From Candidatus Desulfofervidus auxilii (GTDB lineage: Bacteria; Desulfobacterota; Desulfofervidia; Desulfofervidales; Desulfofervidaceae), in assembly GCA_030262725.1 (NCBI GenBank), contig JAJSZS010000014.1, forward strand, positions 1-57,901: a stretch of DNA of 57,901 nucleotides, read 5' to 3'. A program made the translations under genes and the position numbers. Position 1 is the stretch's first letter, and the number at the start of each line of letters is the position of its first letter. This document shows, one piece after another, positions 42,934 through 50,269 of the stretch. Under the pieces are notes generated by a model, which worked only from the letters and a program-made list of their open reading frames with translations, made no database searches and was not told where the DNA came from.

Positions 42934-44352
42934 CTAATAAAGGATAATTTTAATATTTTCTATATATAAGCTTTGACCATCCTTTACTGTTACATCATTT
43001 CCATTATCAAATTCAATATACATTACTATCGTGTCATCTGATGTATCATCGTCATATACTATCGCTCCAGGCGTTACTAAGTCTCCTCCAGATGCTTGCC
43101 AACCAATGTCATCCCAACTAACAACACATCTATCATTAACATCATCTTCTTGAACTTGAACATTTTGTAATGTCTTGCCACCTTGAGTATAACCATTACC
43201 TGTAGGTAACTCATAAGATGATACATCAGACCATGTTGCATGGTTATCTTTATCAAAGGTAAATCCACTTTGCATTAAGCAAATCTTGAATGTATGGACA
43301 TCAAAGTCTATATCTCCTGACATTAATTTAAATTTAAAATGATTACTTGCAGTTATGGAACTTGCAGTTTTTGATTCTTCTTCACTTGCTGCTGAAGAAA
43401 AACTTGGCTCTGGATCAACACGTTTTCTTATTCTTACCCAGTCACATATAACTTTGCCATCAACTGTATCGCTTTTCCATGTGCGAGTATGAAACACTAT
43501 TGGTAAATTTATTGTTGGTATATTAGATGTTATTTCACAATCAAGATTAAAATCTGCATAAAATTTTACTAATGATGAATCTTTCCACCAAATTCCATAA
43601 ATATGATAATCTTCTGGATCTACTGATATATCACAATATGATTCATTCCCATTTGAAAAACAACGATACCTTTTAATAATATTAATTGCATTCCAAGCTG
43701 CTGTTTTTATTTGATTATTAAATTCAGTGCTATATTCATCAAATCCACTACCACCATATTGACCATCTTTTATCTTATAATTTGGAATTTTTAATTTTAA
43801 CTCTAAAAATTTATTTAAGTAATTTAATTTTGAGTATACTTTATAAACGCTTTCAGTGCTTTGAGGAGTTTGTATTACTATCAATTCAGAATTACTTACC
43901 GAATGATAACCTCCTGAACCACTAAGCTGTATAGAATTCCACTTATTTGAATCAAGAGCTGTTCCTTCAAAATCATCAAAAAAGTCAAATGTATCATCTC
44001 CATTGCTTACATTACTAGCACTACTGTTCCCATAATAACAATATATATCAACATTACTATCCAAGTTGTCAGAAACTTTAACCCAAACATAAGCAACTCT
44101 ATTTGGAGATGTGCCTTCTACAGCTTCTACCCATATTGGTAACTCTGTTATTCCATCACTTTTAGTAAATCTTAAATCTCCACTATCATTTTTGCCAGAT
44201 GGGAAAATTGCAGAGTGTCCTTCAACGTGAAAATCATATCCTGAAGCTCCTGAACTTTCTCCAACTTTTAATAAAACCTGATAGCCACTGCCTGCTCCAC
44301 TTTGCCCCTGTATTGTTATTTTCTTTCTATATTGCCAGCCAGTTAACCACAT
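42934..44352 (-). CDS. DUF2341 + LamG-like multi-domain virion protein
   Basis: 472 residues. Starts MWLTGWQYRKKITIQG, the DUF2341 signature, with its DLRFTKSDGITELPIWVE and VDIYCYYGNSSA motifs (1-115). A concanavalin-like region follows (DDFEGTALDSNKWN, 130-310). The C terminal 130 residues (FKLMSGDIDFDVHTFKICLM, GNGYTQGGKTL, IVYDDDTSDD) match a module common in phage structural proteins. Such proteins sit on the outside of virions and bind carbohydrate. AGGAG precedes the start. Confidence 0.8.
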   Translation of the reverse strand: MWLTGWQYRKKITIQGQSGAGSGYQVLLKVGESSGASGYDFHVEGHSAIFPSGKNDSGDLRFTKSDGITELPIWVEAVEGTSPNRVAYVWVKVSDNLDSNVDIYCYYGNSSASNVSNGDDTFDFFDDFEGTALDSNKWNSIQLSGSGGYHSVSNSELIVIQTPQSTESVYKVYSKLNYLNKFLELKLKIPNYKIKDGQYGGSGFDEYSTEFNNQIKTAAWNAINIIKRYRCFSNGNESYCDISVDPEDYHIYGIWWKDSSLVKFYADFNLDCEITSNIPTINLPIVFHTRTWKSDTVDGKVICDWVRIRKRVDPEPSFSSAASEEESKTASSITASNHFKFKLMSGDIDFDVHTFKICLMQSGFTFDKDNHATWSDVSSYELPTGNGYTQGGKTLQNVQVQEDDVNDRCVVSWDDIGWQASGGDLVTPGAIVYDDDTSDDTIVMYIEFDNGNDVTVKDGQSLYIENIKIILY

Positions 44353-44360
44353 AATTTCTC

Positions 44361-45191
44361 CTATTGATAACTAAGATATTCAACTATATAACTCGTTGAA
44401 GCACCTGCTGTAGTAGATTTAACTGATACAGTAACTTTTTGTAAATTTTCAAGATTTATCTTCATTTTTTCTCCTGGTGCTAAAACTTTGCTATCTTCTT
44501 CATAATCAATTGTTCCAGAATATCTTACATATGATTTTATTTTAACATCCATATCATTTGTATCCCCATTGTTTTTAACAAAGATAGTTACTCCTTTTTT
44601 ATTTCTTAAATCAATTGTTGCTACAACAGTTTCAGAATCAGTTGTAGTTCCACTACTACTACCTTCTGTTTTATCAGGCTTTTGCACAACTTCTAAATTA
44701 CCACTTGTATTTACTAAAACACGCCTATAATTTGCTCCATCGTATCCATATAGTAATGTAACAGCACCTAAAAAATTGGCTGGTGATATGGTGGCTCCTG
44801 GAGTGCCAATTATCCTTGGACAAATAAATGAACTTCCATCATATCCATATATAATAGAGCAATTATGTAAACAATTTGATGGAGTAATGCTTTCACCTGG
44901 TGTTGCTTCTACATTTAGTCTTCTAAAATTTGTGCCATCAAATGCGTATAATAATGAAACAACATTTAAAGCATTTATTAAATTTGCTGTTGATAAACTA
45001 TCATCTATAGATGGAGTTAAAGTGAGTTTTTTATATTCTGAACTGGCAACATCATAGGCATAAAGGTTAGCAGTTGTTCTAAGACCATTATCAATTACAT
45101 AAACTGGATATATTGTGTCTTCAGTTTGATTCCAGCCCCATAGTGTTATCATTAATGCAGGACCAACATCACCTTTTAATTGCAAAGCCAT
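44361..45191 (-). CDS. Repeat-containing virion surface protein
   Basis: 276 residues. Contains at least three units of about 40 residues with an aromatic-YDG-aromatic core: LYAFDGTNFRRLNV, IYGYDGSSFICPRI, LLYGYDGANYRRVLV. The last 90 residues (TVVATIDLRNKKGVTIFV, TVSVKSTTAGASTSY) form a separate beta domain with the NNGD-type turn frequent in capsid accessory proteins. This arrangement is typical of phage baseplate or spike proteins; here it lies between the DUF2341 gene and the jelly-roll candidates. Confidence 0.68.
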   Translation of the reverse strand: MALQLKGDVGPALMITLWGWNQTEDTIYPVYVIDNGLRTTANLYAYDVASSEYKKLTLTPSIDDSLSTANLINALNVVSLLYAFDGTNFRRLNVEATPGESITPSNCLHNCSIIYGYDGSSFICPRIIGTPGATISPANFLGAVTLLYGYDGANYRRVLVNTSGNLEVVQKPDKTEGSSSGTTTDSETVVATIDLRNKKGVTIFVKNNGDTNDMDVKIKSYVRYSGTIDYEEDSKVLAPGEKMKINLENLQKVTVSVKSTTAGASTSYIVEYLSYQ

Positions 45192-45200
45192 AACTTACTC

Positions 45201-45677
45201 CTAACAAATATCAAATTCCATAATTCTTACTTCAATTTGTTCTGATAAAGCTTCTGCACAAATACCATAAAGAATCAAATTAGGCTCTAAACCAAAAGGA
45301 ATAATATTTCCTGGACCAACAGGAAAAGCTTCTCCCACTTTTAAAGTAGGCTTAAAATCTACCCATAAAGTTTTGGCTTCAGCTATATCATTATTGTATA
45401 CCCATAAAATCTTAAAAGTGCTTACAGGACCTGCTAAAACAGTGGGAGATGGTGTAACAGTTATTTTGTAAGTTCTTGGAGAAGCAATTACACCATTCAT
45501 TGCTGCTATTTGAGCGCATGAAAGACATATATTAGCCAGAAGTTCAAGTTTTAAGATTTCTCCTTCAAGTAAAAGAATATCTACTCCACTTAATTCTTTT
45601 TGATATTTGCGTATATAATCTCTTACTCTTGTTATCCAGCTAATAATTAATGCTCTTTCTGGTCTAATTCCATTCAT
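45201..45677 (-). CDS. Candidate jelly-roll / capsid-associated protein
   Basis: 158 residues. Helical N terminus (RALIISWITRVRDYIRKYQ and LLEGEILKLELLANICLSCAQI) then a beta region (YKITVTPSPTVLAG, STFKILWVYNN, LYGICAEALSEQIEVRIMEFD). The beta part and its adjacency to 45687 and 46834 suggest a minor capsid or vertex protein. No homology is recognised; this call is by pattern and position. Confidence 0.45.
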   Translation of the reverse strand: MNGIRPERALIISWITRVRDYIRKYQKELSGVDILLLEGEILKLELLANICLSCAQIAAMNGVIASPRTYKITVTPSPTVLAGPVSTFKILWVYNNDIAEAKTLWVDFKPTLKVGEAFPVGPGNIIPFGLEPNLILYGICAEALSEQIEVRIMEFDIC

Positions 45678-45686
45678 AATTTACCT

Positions 45687-46187
45687 CTATGCTGTTGCTG
45701 GTTCTTCATAACCAATAAGGACAAAATATACGTCTATGGCATTGCTACTATCCAGATTTTTAATTTCTACACTTATTGTTGTTCCTCCTAAAAACCTGTA
45801 TGGATAAGGCATGTTATAAGGTCTCTTACCACTACCTGTGATACACTTTGCATGAACTGGATCTTTGGTTAAGTCTTGAGATGTAAATTCATCCCTGATA
45901 AGAACAGTAAAATTCATGTTTTCGGTAGTTGTTCCATGATTTACACCATAAGCATTTATCTGTAAAGCTACAAAATGAAATCCTGTAGATAAGGTGTATC
46001 TCTTTTTACTTGTGCCACTTGCTGCAATGTTACTGAAATCAAAAGGTATAGCAGTAAATCTTTTACCTGGAACAACACTTACTGCATACCCTGGTGGGCA
46101 AGCTTCATAACCTTTATATTCAGGATTACCAGCATATTCAATATTAGTAACTTTTTGTGGACTTCTAGCTATTTGCCTCTTTAACAT
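45687..46187 (-). CDS. Candidate jelly-roll capsid protein
   Basis: 166 residues. Pattern of strands FTAIPFDFSNIAAS, RYTLSTGFHFVALQINAYG, NFTVLIRDEFT, then YPYRFLGGTTISVEIKNLD and AIDVYFVLIGYEE; the P-Y-x-F-x-G-G-T-T-I-x-V-x-I-x-N-L followed by V-x-F-x-L-I-G is the usual end of single jelly-roll capsid proteins. GAGGGGGTTG precedes its start. If confirmed it would be a major or minor capsid protein of a membrane-containing virus. Confidence 0.5.
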   Translation of the reverse strand: MLKRQIARSPQKVTNIEYAGNPEYKGYEACPPGYAVSVVPGKRFTAIPFDFSNIAASGTSKKRYTLSTGFHFVALQINAYGVNHGTTTENMNFTVLIRDEFTSQDLTKDPVHAKCITGSGKRPYNMPYPYRFLGGTTISVEIKNLDSSNAIDVYFVLIGYEEPATA

Positions 46188-46234
46188 TTTTCAACCCCCT
46201 CATTTATTTACTTTTAATTTAACATAAAATCACC

Positions 46235-46765
46235 TCAAAACGCAACTCTTTTATAGACATAATAAGCACCGATAACTTTATTAACATAAGCTTGATTTAT
46301 AAAACAGCCTTCTTTTGTATATCTTGGTGAGCCTGCATTGTATGCAGCAATACCTTTATAAAAGCCATATTTTCTAATTCTATTTGCTAAATATTTTACA
46401 CCATAATTAATGTTAATTTCTGGATCATAAAGACCTTGAGGTTTACCATAATAGCCCATTTCTCTGGCAGTTCTATATAAAATTTGCATTAATCCTCTGG
46501 AAGCATCTTCTATGTGTCGCTCGTATCTATATGCTTTAGGATTACCATTACTTTCTGTATGAATAATGGCTAAAATTAATGCAGGGTCTATGTTATATCT
46601 TCTACCATATTTAATAGCTAGATTTTTCCATCTTAATACTTTAGTAGATGGAGTTATTTTAGCAGGTCTTAAACAAAAAGGATGGGCTAAAGCTTTCCTG
46701 TGTAAAAAAACAAGACTTAATAATGCACTACTAGCACCTAAAATTAAAAGTGTTTTAGCAGACAT
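46235..46765 (-). CDS. Membrane-anchored lytic transglycosylase (SLT)
   Basis: 176 residues. Residues 3-22 are an N-terminal membrane anchor (AKTLLILGASSALLSLVFLH). The rest is a Slt-type domain: catalytic Glu71 in IIHTESNGNP, then ASRGLMQILYRTAREMG, the INYGVKYLANRIRKYG helix and IAAYNAGSP. It cleaves the MurNAc-GlcNAc bond. Encoded among capsid genes and not beside the endolysin, it is probably carried in the virion to open the cell wall during entry. Preceded by a terminator and without a clear ribosome site. Confidence 0.9.
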   Translation of the reverse strand: MSAKTLLILGASSALLSLVFLHRKALAHPFCLRPAKITPSTKVLRWKNLAIKYGRRYNIDPALILAIIHTESNGNPKAYRYERHIEDASRGLMQILYRTAREMGYYGKPQGLYDPEININYGVKYLANRIRKYGFYKGIAAYNAGSPRYTKEGCFINQAYVNKVIGAYYVYKRVAF

Positions 46766-46776
46766 TGGCTAGAAAA

Positions 46777-46816
46777 CCCCACCATCTTTGAAATTAGCAT
46801 TTAAAAGATGGTGGGG
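46777..46816 (-). terminator. Terminator after the 46834 gene
   Basis: A 13-base-pair perfect stem, CCCCACCATCTTT (46777-46789) with AAAGATGGTGGGG (46804-46816), 14-base loop, followed on the minus strand by TTTTCT. It lies 18 bases after the stop of 46834. The plus-strand side is also followed by a T run, so it could stop both directions. It would give that gene its own high-level transcript, which is typical for major capsid genes. Confidence 0.85.
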
Positions 46817-46833
46817 ATTTTTGCTATTTTAAA

Positions 46834-47457
46834 TTACCCACCTACAACTTCTCTGCTGAGCATTCCTTCTAAGCAGACCCACAACTTCCTTTCAGCTTGT
46901 AATGTCTTTCCAGTGGCAAATGAGAGCTTGAATGTGAAGGTTCTACCACCAACCAAGATGATAGGAATTGGTAATACCATAACAGAACCAGCACTTGGTA
47001 AACCATTGCTCCAGCTAGCTAAAGCAGGAGCGTCTGTGCTGTCAGCAGTTGCTAATGAAGCTACAGGTCCGCAACCTGCTCCAAAAAGAATTAATGGAGC
47101 ACGCCATACTTCAATATCACCTTCTCTTAAGAAGCTTAAAACACCATAACTGAAAATGGTATCAATGTCTTTCATTAAGTTTACAGCATCAGTGCTAGCA
47201 CCATAGGACATAAAGCGTGGAATAATACGAATCTTATTGCATACAAACTGCCAGCCTACCTGTAAGGTGCTGAATTGCTTTAAGTTGGTATCAATGATTG
47301 TCTTATTGTCACTTCCCTCAGGAGATTGGAATACGTATGTGTCGGCTAAACTTGTGCTTAAAGTAGCAGTATCATAAATCCAGTATGGGCGTGCATCTGT
47401 TAATTTTTTCTTAGTAATTACTTTTCCTGTAGGGCTCTTTACAGTTACAACAGCCAT
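46834..47457 (-). CDS. Candidate major capsid protein
   Basis: 207 residues. Beta-rich with a C-terminal pattern IPIILVGGRTFTFKLSFAT ... LWVCLEGMLS that resembles the last strands of single jelly-roll capsid proteins; N-terminal KLTDARPYWIYDTATLS and a Gly-rich loop (IGAGCGPVA-like LILFGAGCGP). It has the best capsid-gene context: strong AGGAGG site, a hairpin terminator directly after it, and base usage less AT-biased than its neighbours, as in highly expressed genes. No HK97-type pattern (E-loop, spine helix) is visible. Alternative: a minor structural protein. Confidence 0.5.
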   Translation of the reverse strand: MAVVTVKSPTGKVITKKKLTDARPYWIYDTATLSTSLADTYVFQSPEGSDNKTIIDTNLKQFSTLQVGWQFVCNKIRIIPRFMSYGASTDAVNLMKDIDTIFSYGVLSFLREGDIEVWRAPLILFGAGCGPVASLATADSTDAPALASWSNGLPSAGSVMVLPIPIILVGGRTFTFKLSFATGKTLQAERKLWVCLEGMLSREVVGG

Positions 47458-47480
47458 TTTATTGACCTCCTTATTAAATT

Positions 47481-47993
47481 TTAATATTCTTCAACTAAAA
47501 TTTCTTCTTCTTGTCCTAATCCTTCACTTGCTTCCTCATATGGCTTTTCATATTCAGTCATTGTTAAAATGCCATATGGTGGTGTCTCCTCAACAGTAAC
47601 CTCAGCTTCCTCTGGAGCTACCTCTTCCTCTTCTGCCTGACCATAGCCTCTTAACGCTGGCACAGTCACAACTTTACCTAACATGTGCTGAACGATTTTA
47701 TAAGCACAAATTGAACCACCACCTAAACCAATTCCAACTCCCAAATCAGTTTGCCCACGTCTGTATAAGTAAGCTCCAAGAATTCCAGTTCCAGCTAACA
47801 TTGCAACATTTCTCATAAGTGGAGATAATCTGTTAATAACTGGAATTTTAGGAATAATCATGTCTAATAATGTTACACCACCAGCACCTATAGCTCCACC
47901 TTTAAAAAAGTTCATTAACATTGTGCGATCAATTGCTGCTGCTTGTCCAAACATGTTTGACCCTCCTCCTTCATATACTAATACTTTTGCCAT
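47481..47993 (-). CDS. Virion membrane protein
   Basis: 170 residues with AGGAGG upstream and its own promoter (48012-48041). Two or three hydrophobic Gly-rich segments (MNFFKGGAIGAGGVTLLDMI, MLAGTGILGAYLYRRG, GVGIGLGGGSICAYKI) and a strongly acidic C-terminal tail with GYGQAEEEE. Its placement next to the capsid candidate and separate promoter suggest an abundant membrane protein of the virion. Confidence 0.65.
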   Translation of the reverse strand: MAKVLVYEGGGSNMFGQAAAIDRTMLMNFFKGGAIGAGGVTLLDMIIPKIPVINRLSPLMRNVAMLAGTGILGAYLYRRGQTDLGVGIGLGGGSICAYKIVQHMLGKVVTVPALRGYGQAEEEEVAPEEAEVTVEETPPYGILTMTEYEKPYEEASEGLGQEEEILVEEY

Positions 47994-48011
47994 TTTTATA
48001 CCTCCTATTTA

Positions 48012-48041
48012 ATTTTACATAGTGCCATTTAATTTTGTCAA
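48012..48041 (-). promoter_or_regulatory. Sigma70-like promoter before 47481
   Basis: Reverse strand TTGACA (48041-48036), 18-base spacer, TAAAAT (48017-48012), upstream of the AGGAGG of the membrane protein gene. It would transcribe this gene and the capsid candidate up to the terminator at 46777-46816, making a two-gene late unit. Confidence 0.6.
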
Positions 48042-48045
48042 TACT

Positions 48046-48585
48046 TTAAGTTCTTTTAGCAATAATATAAACCACTACAAAAATAACACCAGCCAATGTT
48101 AAAATTGGCATTACTTTTGCTAACATAGGTTTTTCTTCTACTACAACACCAGGACGACGAGGACGTCTACGAGGCGCAGTGGGCACAATAATCTCAACTT
48201 TACCATTTTTCATTGTAGGAGTTACCGCTTTTTTACTCATAAGTCTAATTTCTTCCACTTGCCTCCATATGCCCAGTCCAGTTTTAGCTGTTTCAGTAAG
48301 ATGTTTTATGAAGTTTGATAACCCTTTGCCCAATGTTTTTTCTTTCTTTTCTTCTTCAACAGTATAAACTGCATCATCAAGAGCCGCCCAGGTTTTGGGA
48401 CCAACTATGCCATCAACTTTAAGACCATAATCGCTTTGAAATTCTTTAACTGCCCTTTCTGTTTTAGGACCAAAATGACCAGTAATATCGGCAGGGGATA
48501 ATAAACCTAAATTATAAGCTAAAATTTCTTGTAATTTTTTAACATCAGGACCGCTCATTCCTCTTTTTAAAGTTCTTCTCGCCAT
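48046..48585 (-). CDS. Peptidoglycan-binding membrane protein
   Basis: 179 residues. Residues 3-72 are a PG_binding_1 domain (RTLKRGMSGPDVKKLQEILA, GHFGPKTERAVKEFQ, KVDGIVGPKTWAAL). A helical linker and an Arg-rich stretch (APRRRPRRPG) lead to a C-terminal membrane helix (LTLAGVIFVVVYIIAKRT). So the wall-binding domain is tethered by its C terminus. The homologous gene at 48640 has the same plan. Likely virion proteins that hold the particle to the cell wall on entry. Confidence 0.88.
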   Translation of the reverse strand: MARRTLKRGMSGPDVKKLQEILAYNLGLLSPADITGHFGPKTERAVKEFQSDYGLKVDGIVGPKTWAALDDAVYTVEEEKKEKTLGKGLSNFIKHLTETAKTGLGIWRQVEEIRLMSKKAVTPTMKNGKVEIIVPTAPRRRPRRPGVVVEEKPMLAKVMPILTLAGVIFVVVYIIAKRT

Positions 48586-48613
48586 AAGTTGCCTCCAAAA
48601 CCTTCCTATTTAA

Positions 48614-48643
48614 AGAATATCAAATTTAAGTGGAATCTGTCAA
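48614..48643 (-). promoter_or_regulatory. Sigma70-like promoter before 48046
   Basis: Reverse strand TTGACA (48643-48638), 18-base spacer, TATTCT (48619-48614), placed over the end of the 48640 gene and upstream of the GGAGG site of 48046. Similar in spacing to the promoter at 48012-48041. Confidence 0.55.
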
Positions 48644-49116
48644 CGTTTTAACAGTATTAAACCAGAAATTGCTAAACCAACTCCTAAAATAGCTAAAAGT
48701 TCAGCTATGGATGGTTGTGTAACAGCTTTAATTGCTTTTCTTTTTGTCTTCTTTCTTTCTAAAATTAAAGCTTGAGTTAAAGCTGCCCAAGTTATTGGTC
48801 CCACTATTCCATCAACTTTAATACCAGCATCTACTTGAAATTGCCTGACAGCCCTTTCAGTTTTTGGACCAAAAATACCGTCATCTTCTCCCTTACCTAA
48901 ATAGCCAAGAATAATTAAAATCCTTTGTAAATTTGCAACCTCTGGTCCCCTATTAGTTCTTCTTAATAAAGGTCTTTTTATTTTTTTAATTAATTCTTTT
49001 TTAATTTCTTCTCTTTCTATCGCTTCTTCTTTCTTTACTTCTTCAGGTTTTTTCTCAGCCTTTTTCATTCCTAATTTTCTTTTGATCCAATCAATTATAC
49101 CTTCATACTCATACAT
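48640..49116 (-). CDS. Second peptidoglycan-binding membrane protein
   Basis: 158 residues from the ATG at 49116, which has AGGAGG directly upstream; the ATG at 49140 lies before that site. N terminus MYEYEGIIDWIKRKLG, then Lys/Glu helix, PG_binding_1 domain (LLRRTNRGPEVANLQRIL, GIFGPKTERAVRQFQ, GIKVDGIVGPITWAAL) and a C-terminal span (IAELLAILGVGLAISGLIL). Paralog of 48046 with the domain moved toward the middle. Confidence 0.88.
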   Translation of the reverse strand: MYEYEGIIDWIKRKLGMKKAEKKPEEVKKEEAIEREEIKKELIKKIKRPLLRRTNRGPEVANLQRILIILGYLGKGEDDGIFGPKTERAVRQFQVDAGIKVDGIVGPITWAALTQALILERKKTKRKAIKAVTQPSIAELLAILGVGLAISGLILLKR

Positions 49117-49126
49117 TTTTAGCCTC

Positions 49127-49750
49127 CTAAATTTCTTCACTTTTTCCTAAAAGTAATGCAGTTAAAGCAGCACCACCAATAATTAAAGGAGAGTATTTTT
49201 TTATAGTTTGTATTGTTTCTTCCTCTTCTCTTCTTCTTATTTTTCTAATTACATATCTCCTTCGTGCTTCAGCAAGTCTTTCTTCCTCTGTGGCATAAGG
49301 CTCTAAATATTCAGTATATTCTTCTGCTGCTCTGGCTGTGCCTGCTCTTTGTGTTGTTCTAACAGTATTATCTGCATATCTGTATACATATTCAACTGTT
49401 TGTTTAGGAGGTGGCTTTCTGGCTGCTTTAAGCGCTTTAATTTGAATAACAGCAGGTAATATAACACCAGCAGCCTGAAGAGTTGTTTGCATTGTTTTTG
49501 AACCTACAACTTTATCTATTGTGGAAGCTACGCCTTTAGTAATATTCCATGTTGTTTTACCAACTTTTTTAACAGCACCCCATATAGACCTAAAAATTCC
49601 ACCTTTAGAAGTAGTTTTAACAGCAGCTTTAACTGGGCTAAATTTTTTAGGAGTTTCAGTTAAATAATGTATACCTTTTGTTAAATAAGGAATAGCACCA
49701 TAATTACTGAAAGGTTCATATTCCTTTTTTAATTCTTCCAATTCAAGCAT
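49127..49750 (-). CDS. Membrane-associated virion-type protein
   Basis: 207 residues. N terminus ELKKEYEPFSNYGAIPYL, an amphipathic Gly/Val/Thr helix region (GGIFRSIWGAVKKVGKTTWN), a helical basic middle (AEARRRYVIRKIRRREEEE), and a C-terminal membrane helix (SPLIIGGAALTALLLG). Seen architecture only; no family recognised. Follows the transglutaminase-like gene in the same transcript. Confidence 0.6.
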   Translation of the reverse strand: MLELEELKKEYEPFSNYGAIPYLTKGIHYLTETPKKFSPVKAAVKTTSKGGIFRSIWGAVKKVGKTTWNITKGVASTIDKVVGSKTMQTTLQAAGVILPAVIQIKALKAARKPPPKQTVEYVYRYADNTVRTTQRAGTARAAEEYTEYLEPYATEEERLAEARRRYVIRKIRRREEEETIQTIKKYSPLIIGGAALTALLLGKSEEI

Positions 49751-49759
49751 AACTTCCCT

Positions 49760-50269
49760 CTATTCAAATATTATTTTAAAATCTTTTTTTTCTACATACA
49801 CAGGCTCCCAACCAACATAACTCTGAGCAAAAGTAGCATCGAGAGGATACCAGCTAGGTCTATCAGGTGGTATTCCAACCAGAGGGTATATATGATGAAA
49901 AGTCTTTTTTCCTTTTGCTCTTACTATTCTTATTAAAACGGGATAGCCAATAGATGTTAATAAAGCTCCTAATAAAATTGTAAAATCATCACAATCGGCA
50001 CTTTTTAAACTTAATATTCTTCTAGCAGTATGATAACTGTCGGCAAAATATACATCTTTTACATATCTTATATTTTTCTTTACCCAATTAAAAATTTTTT
50101 CAACTTCACAATGATAATCTTTAGGTGGGCAGGAACGAACTATTTTAACAGCAAATTCTCTAATGTATGGATCTTTACCACCTTCTTCTATAAGGTCTGC
50201 AATAATTTGAACTCTTGCCCAATCTGCTGTTTCTCCCCATCCTACTTCATGTTCAGCTCTTAATCGCAT
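49760..50269 (-). CDS. Transglutaminase-like cysteine protein
   Basis: 169 residues. A transglutaminase-core fold with Cys93 in SADCDDFTILLGALL, His126 in FHHIYPLVG and Asp144 in YPLDAT, the Cys-His-Asp triad of the superfamily, which acts as protease or acyltransferase. Similar proteins occur in many phages among head/tail genes. Here it directly follows the coiled-coil protein at 50270 with no gap, so it could cleave or crosslink virion proteins. Confidence 0.82.
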   Translation of the reverse strand: MRLRAEHEVGWGETADWARVQIIADLIEEGGKDPYIREFAVKIVRSCPPKDYHCEVEKIFNWVKKNIRYVKDVYFADSYHTARRILSLKSADCDDFTILLGALLTSIGYPVLIRIVRAKGKKTFHHIYPLVGIPPDRPSWYPLDATFAQSYVGWEPVYVEKKDFKIIFE

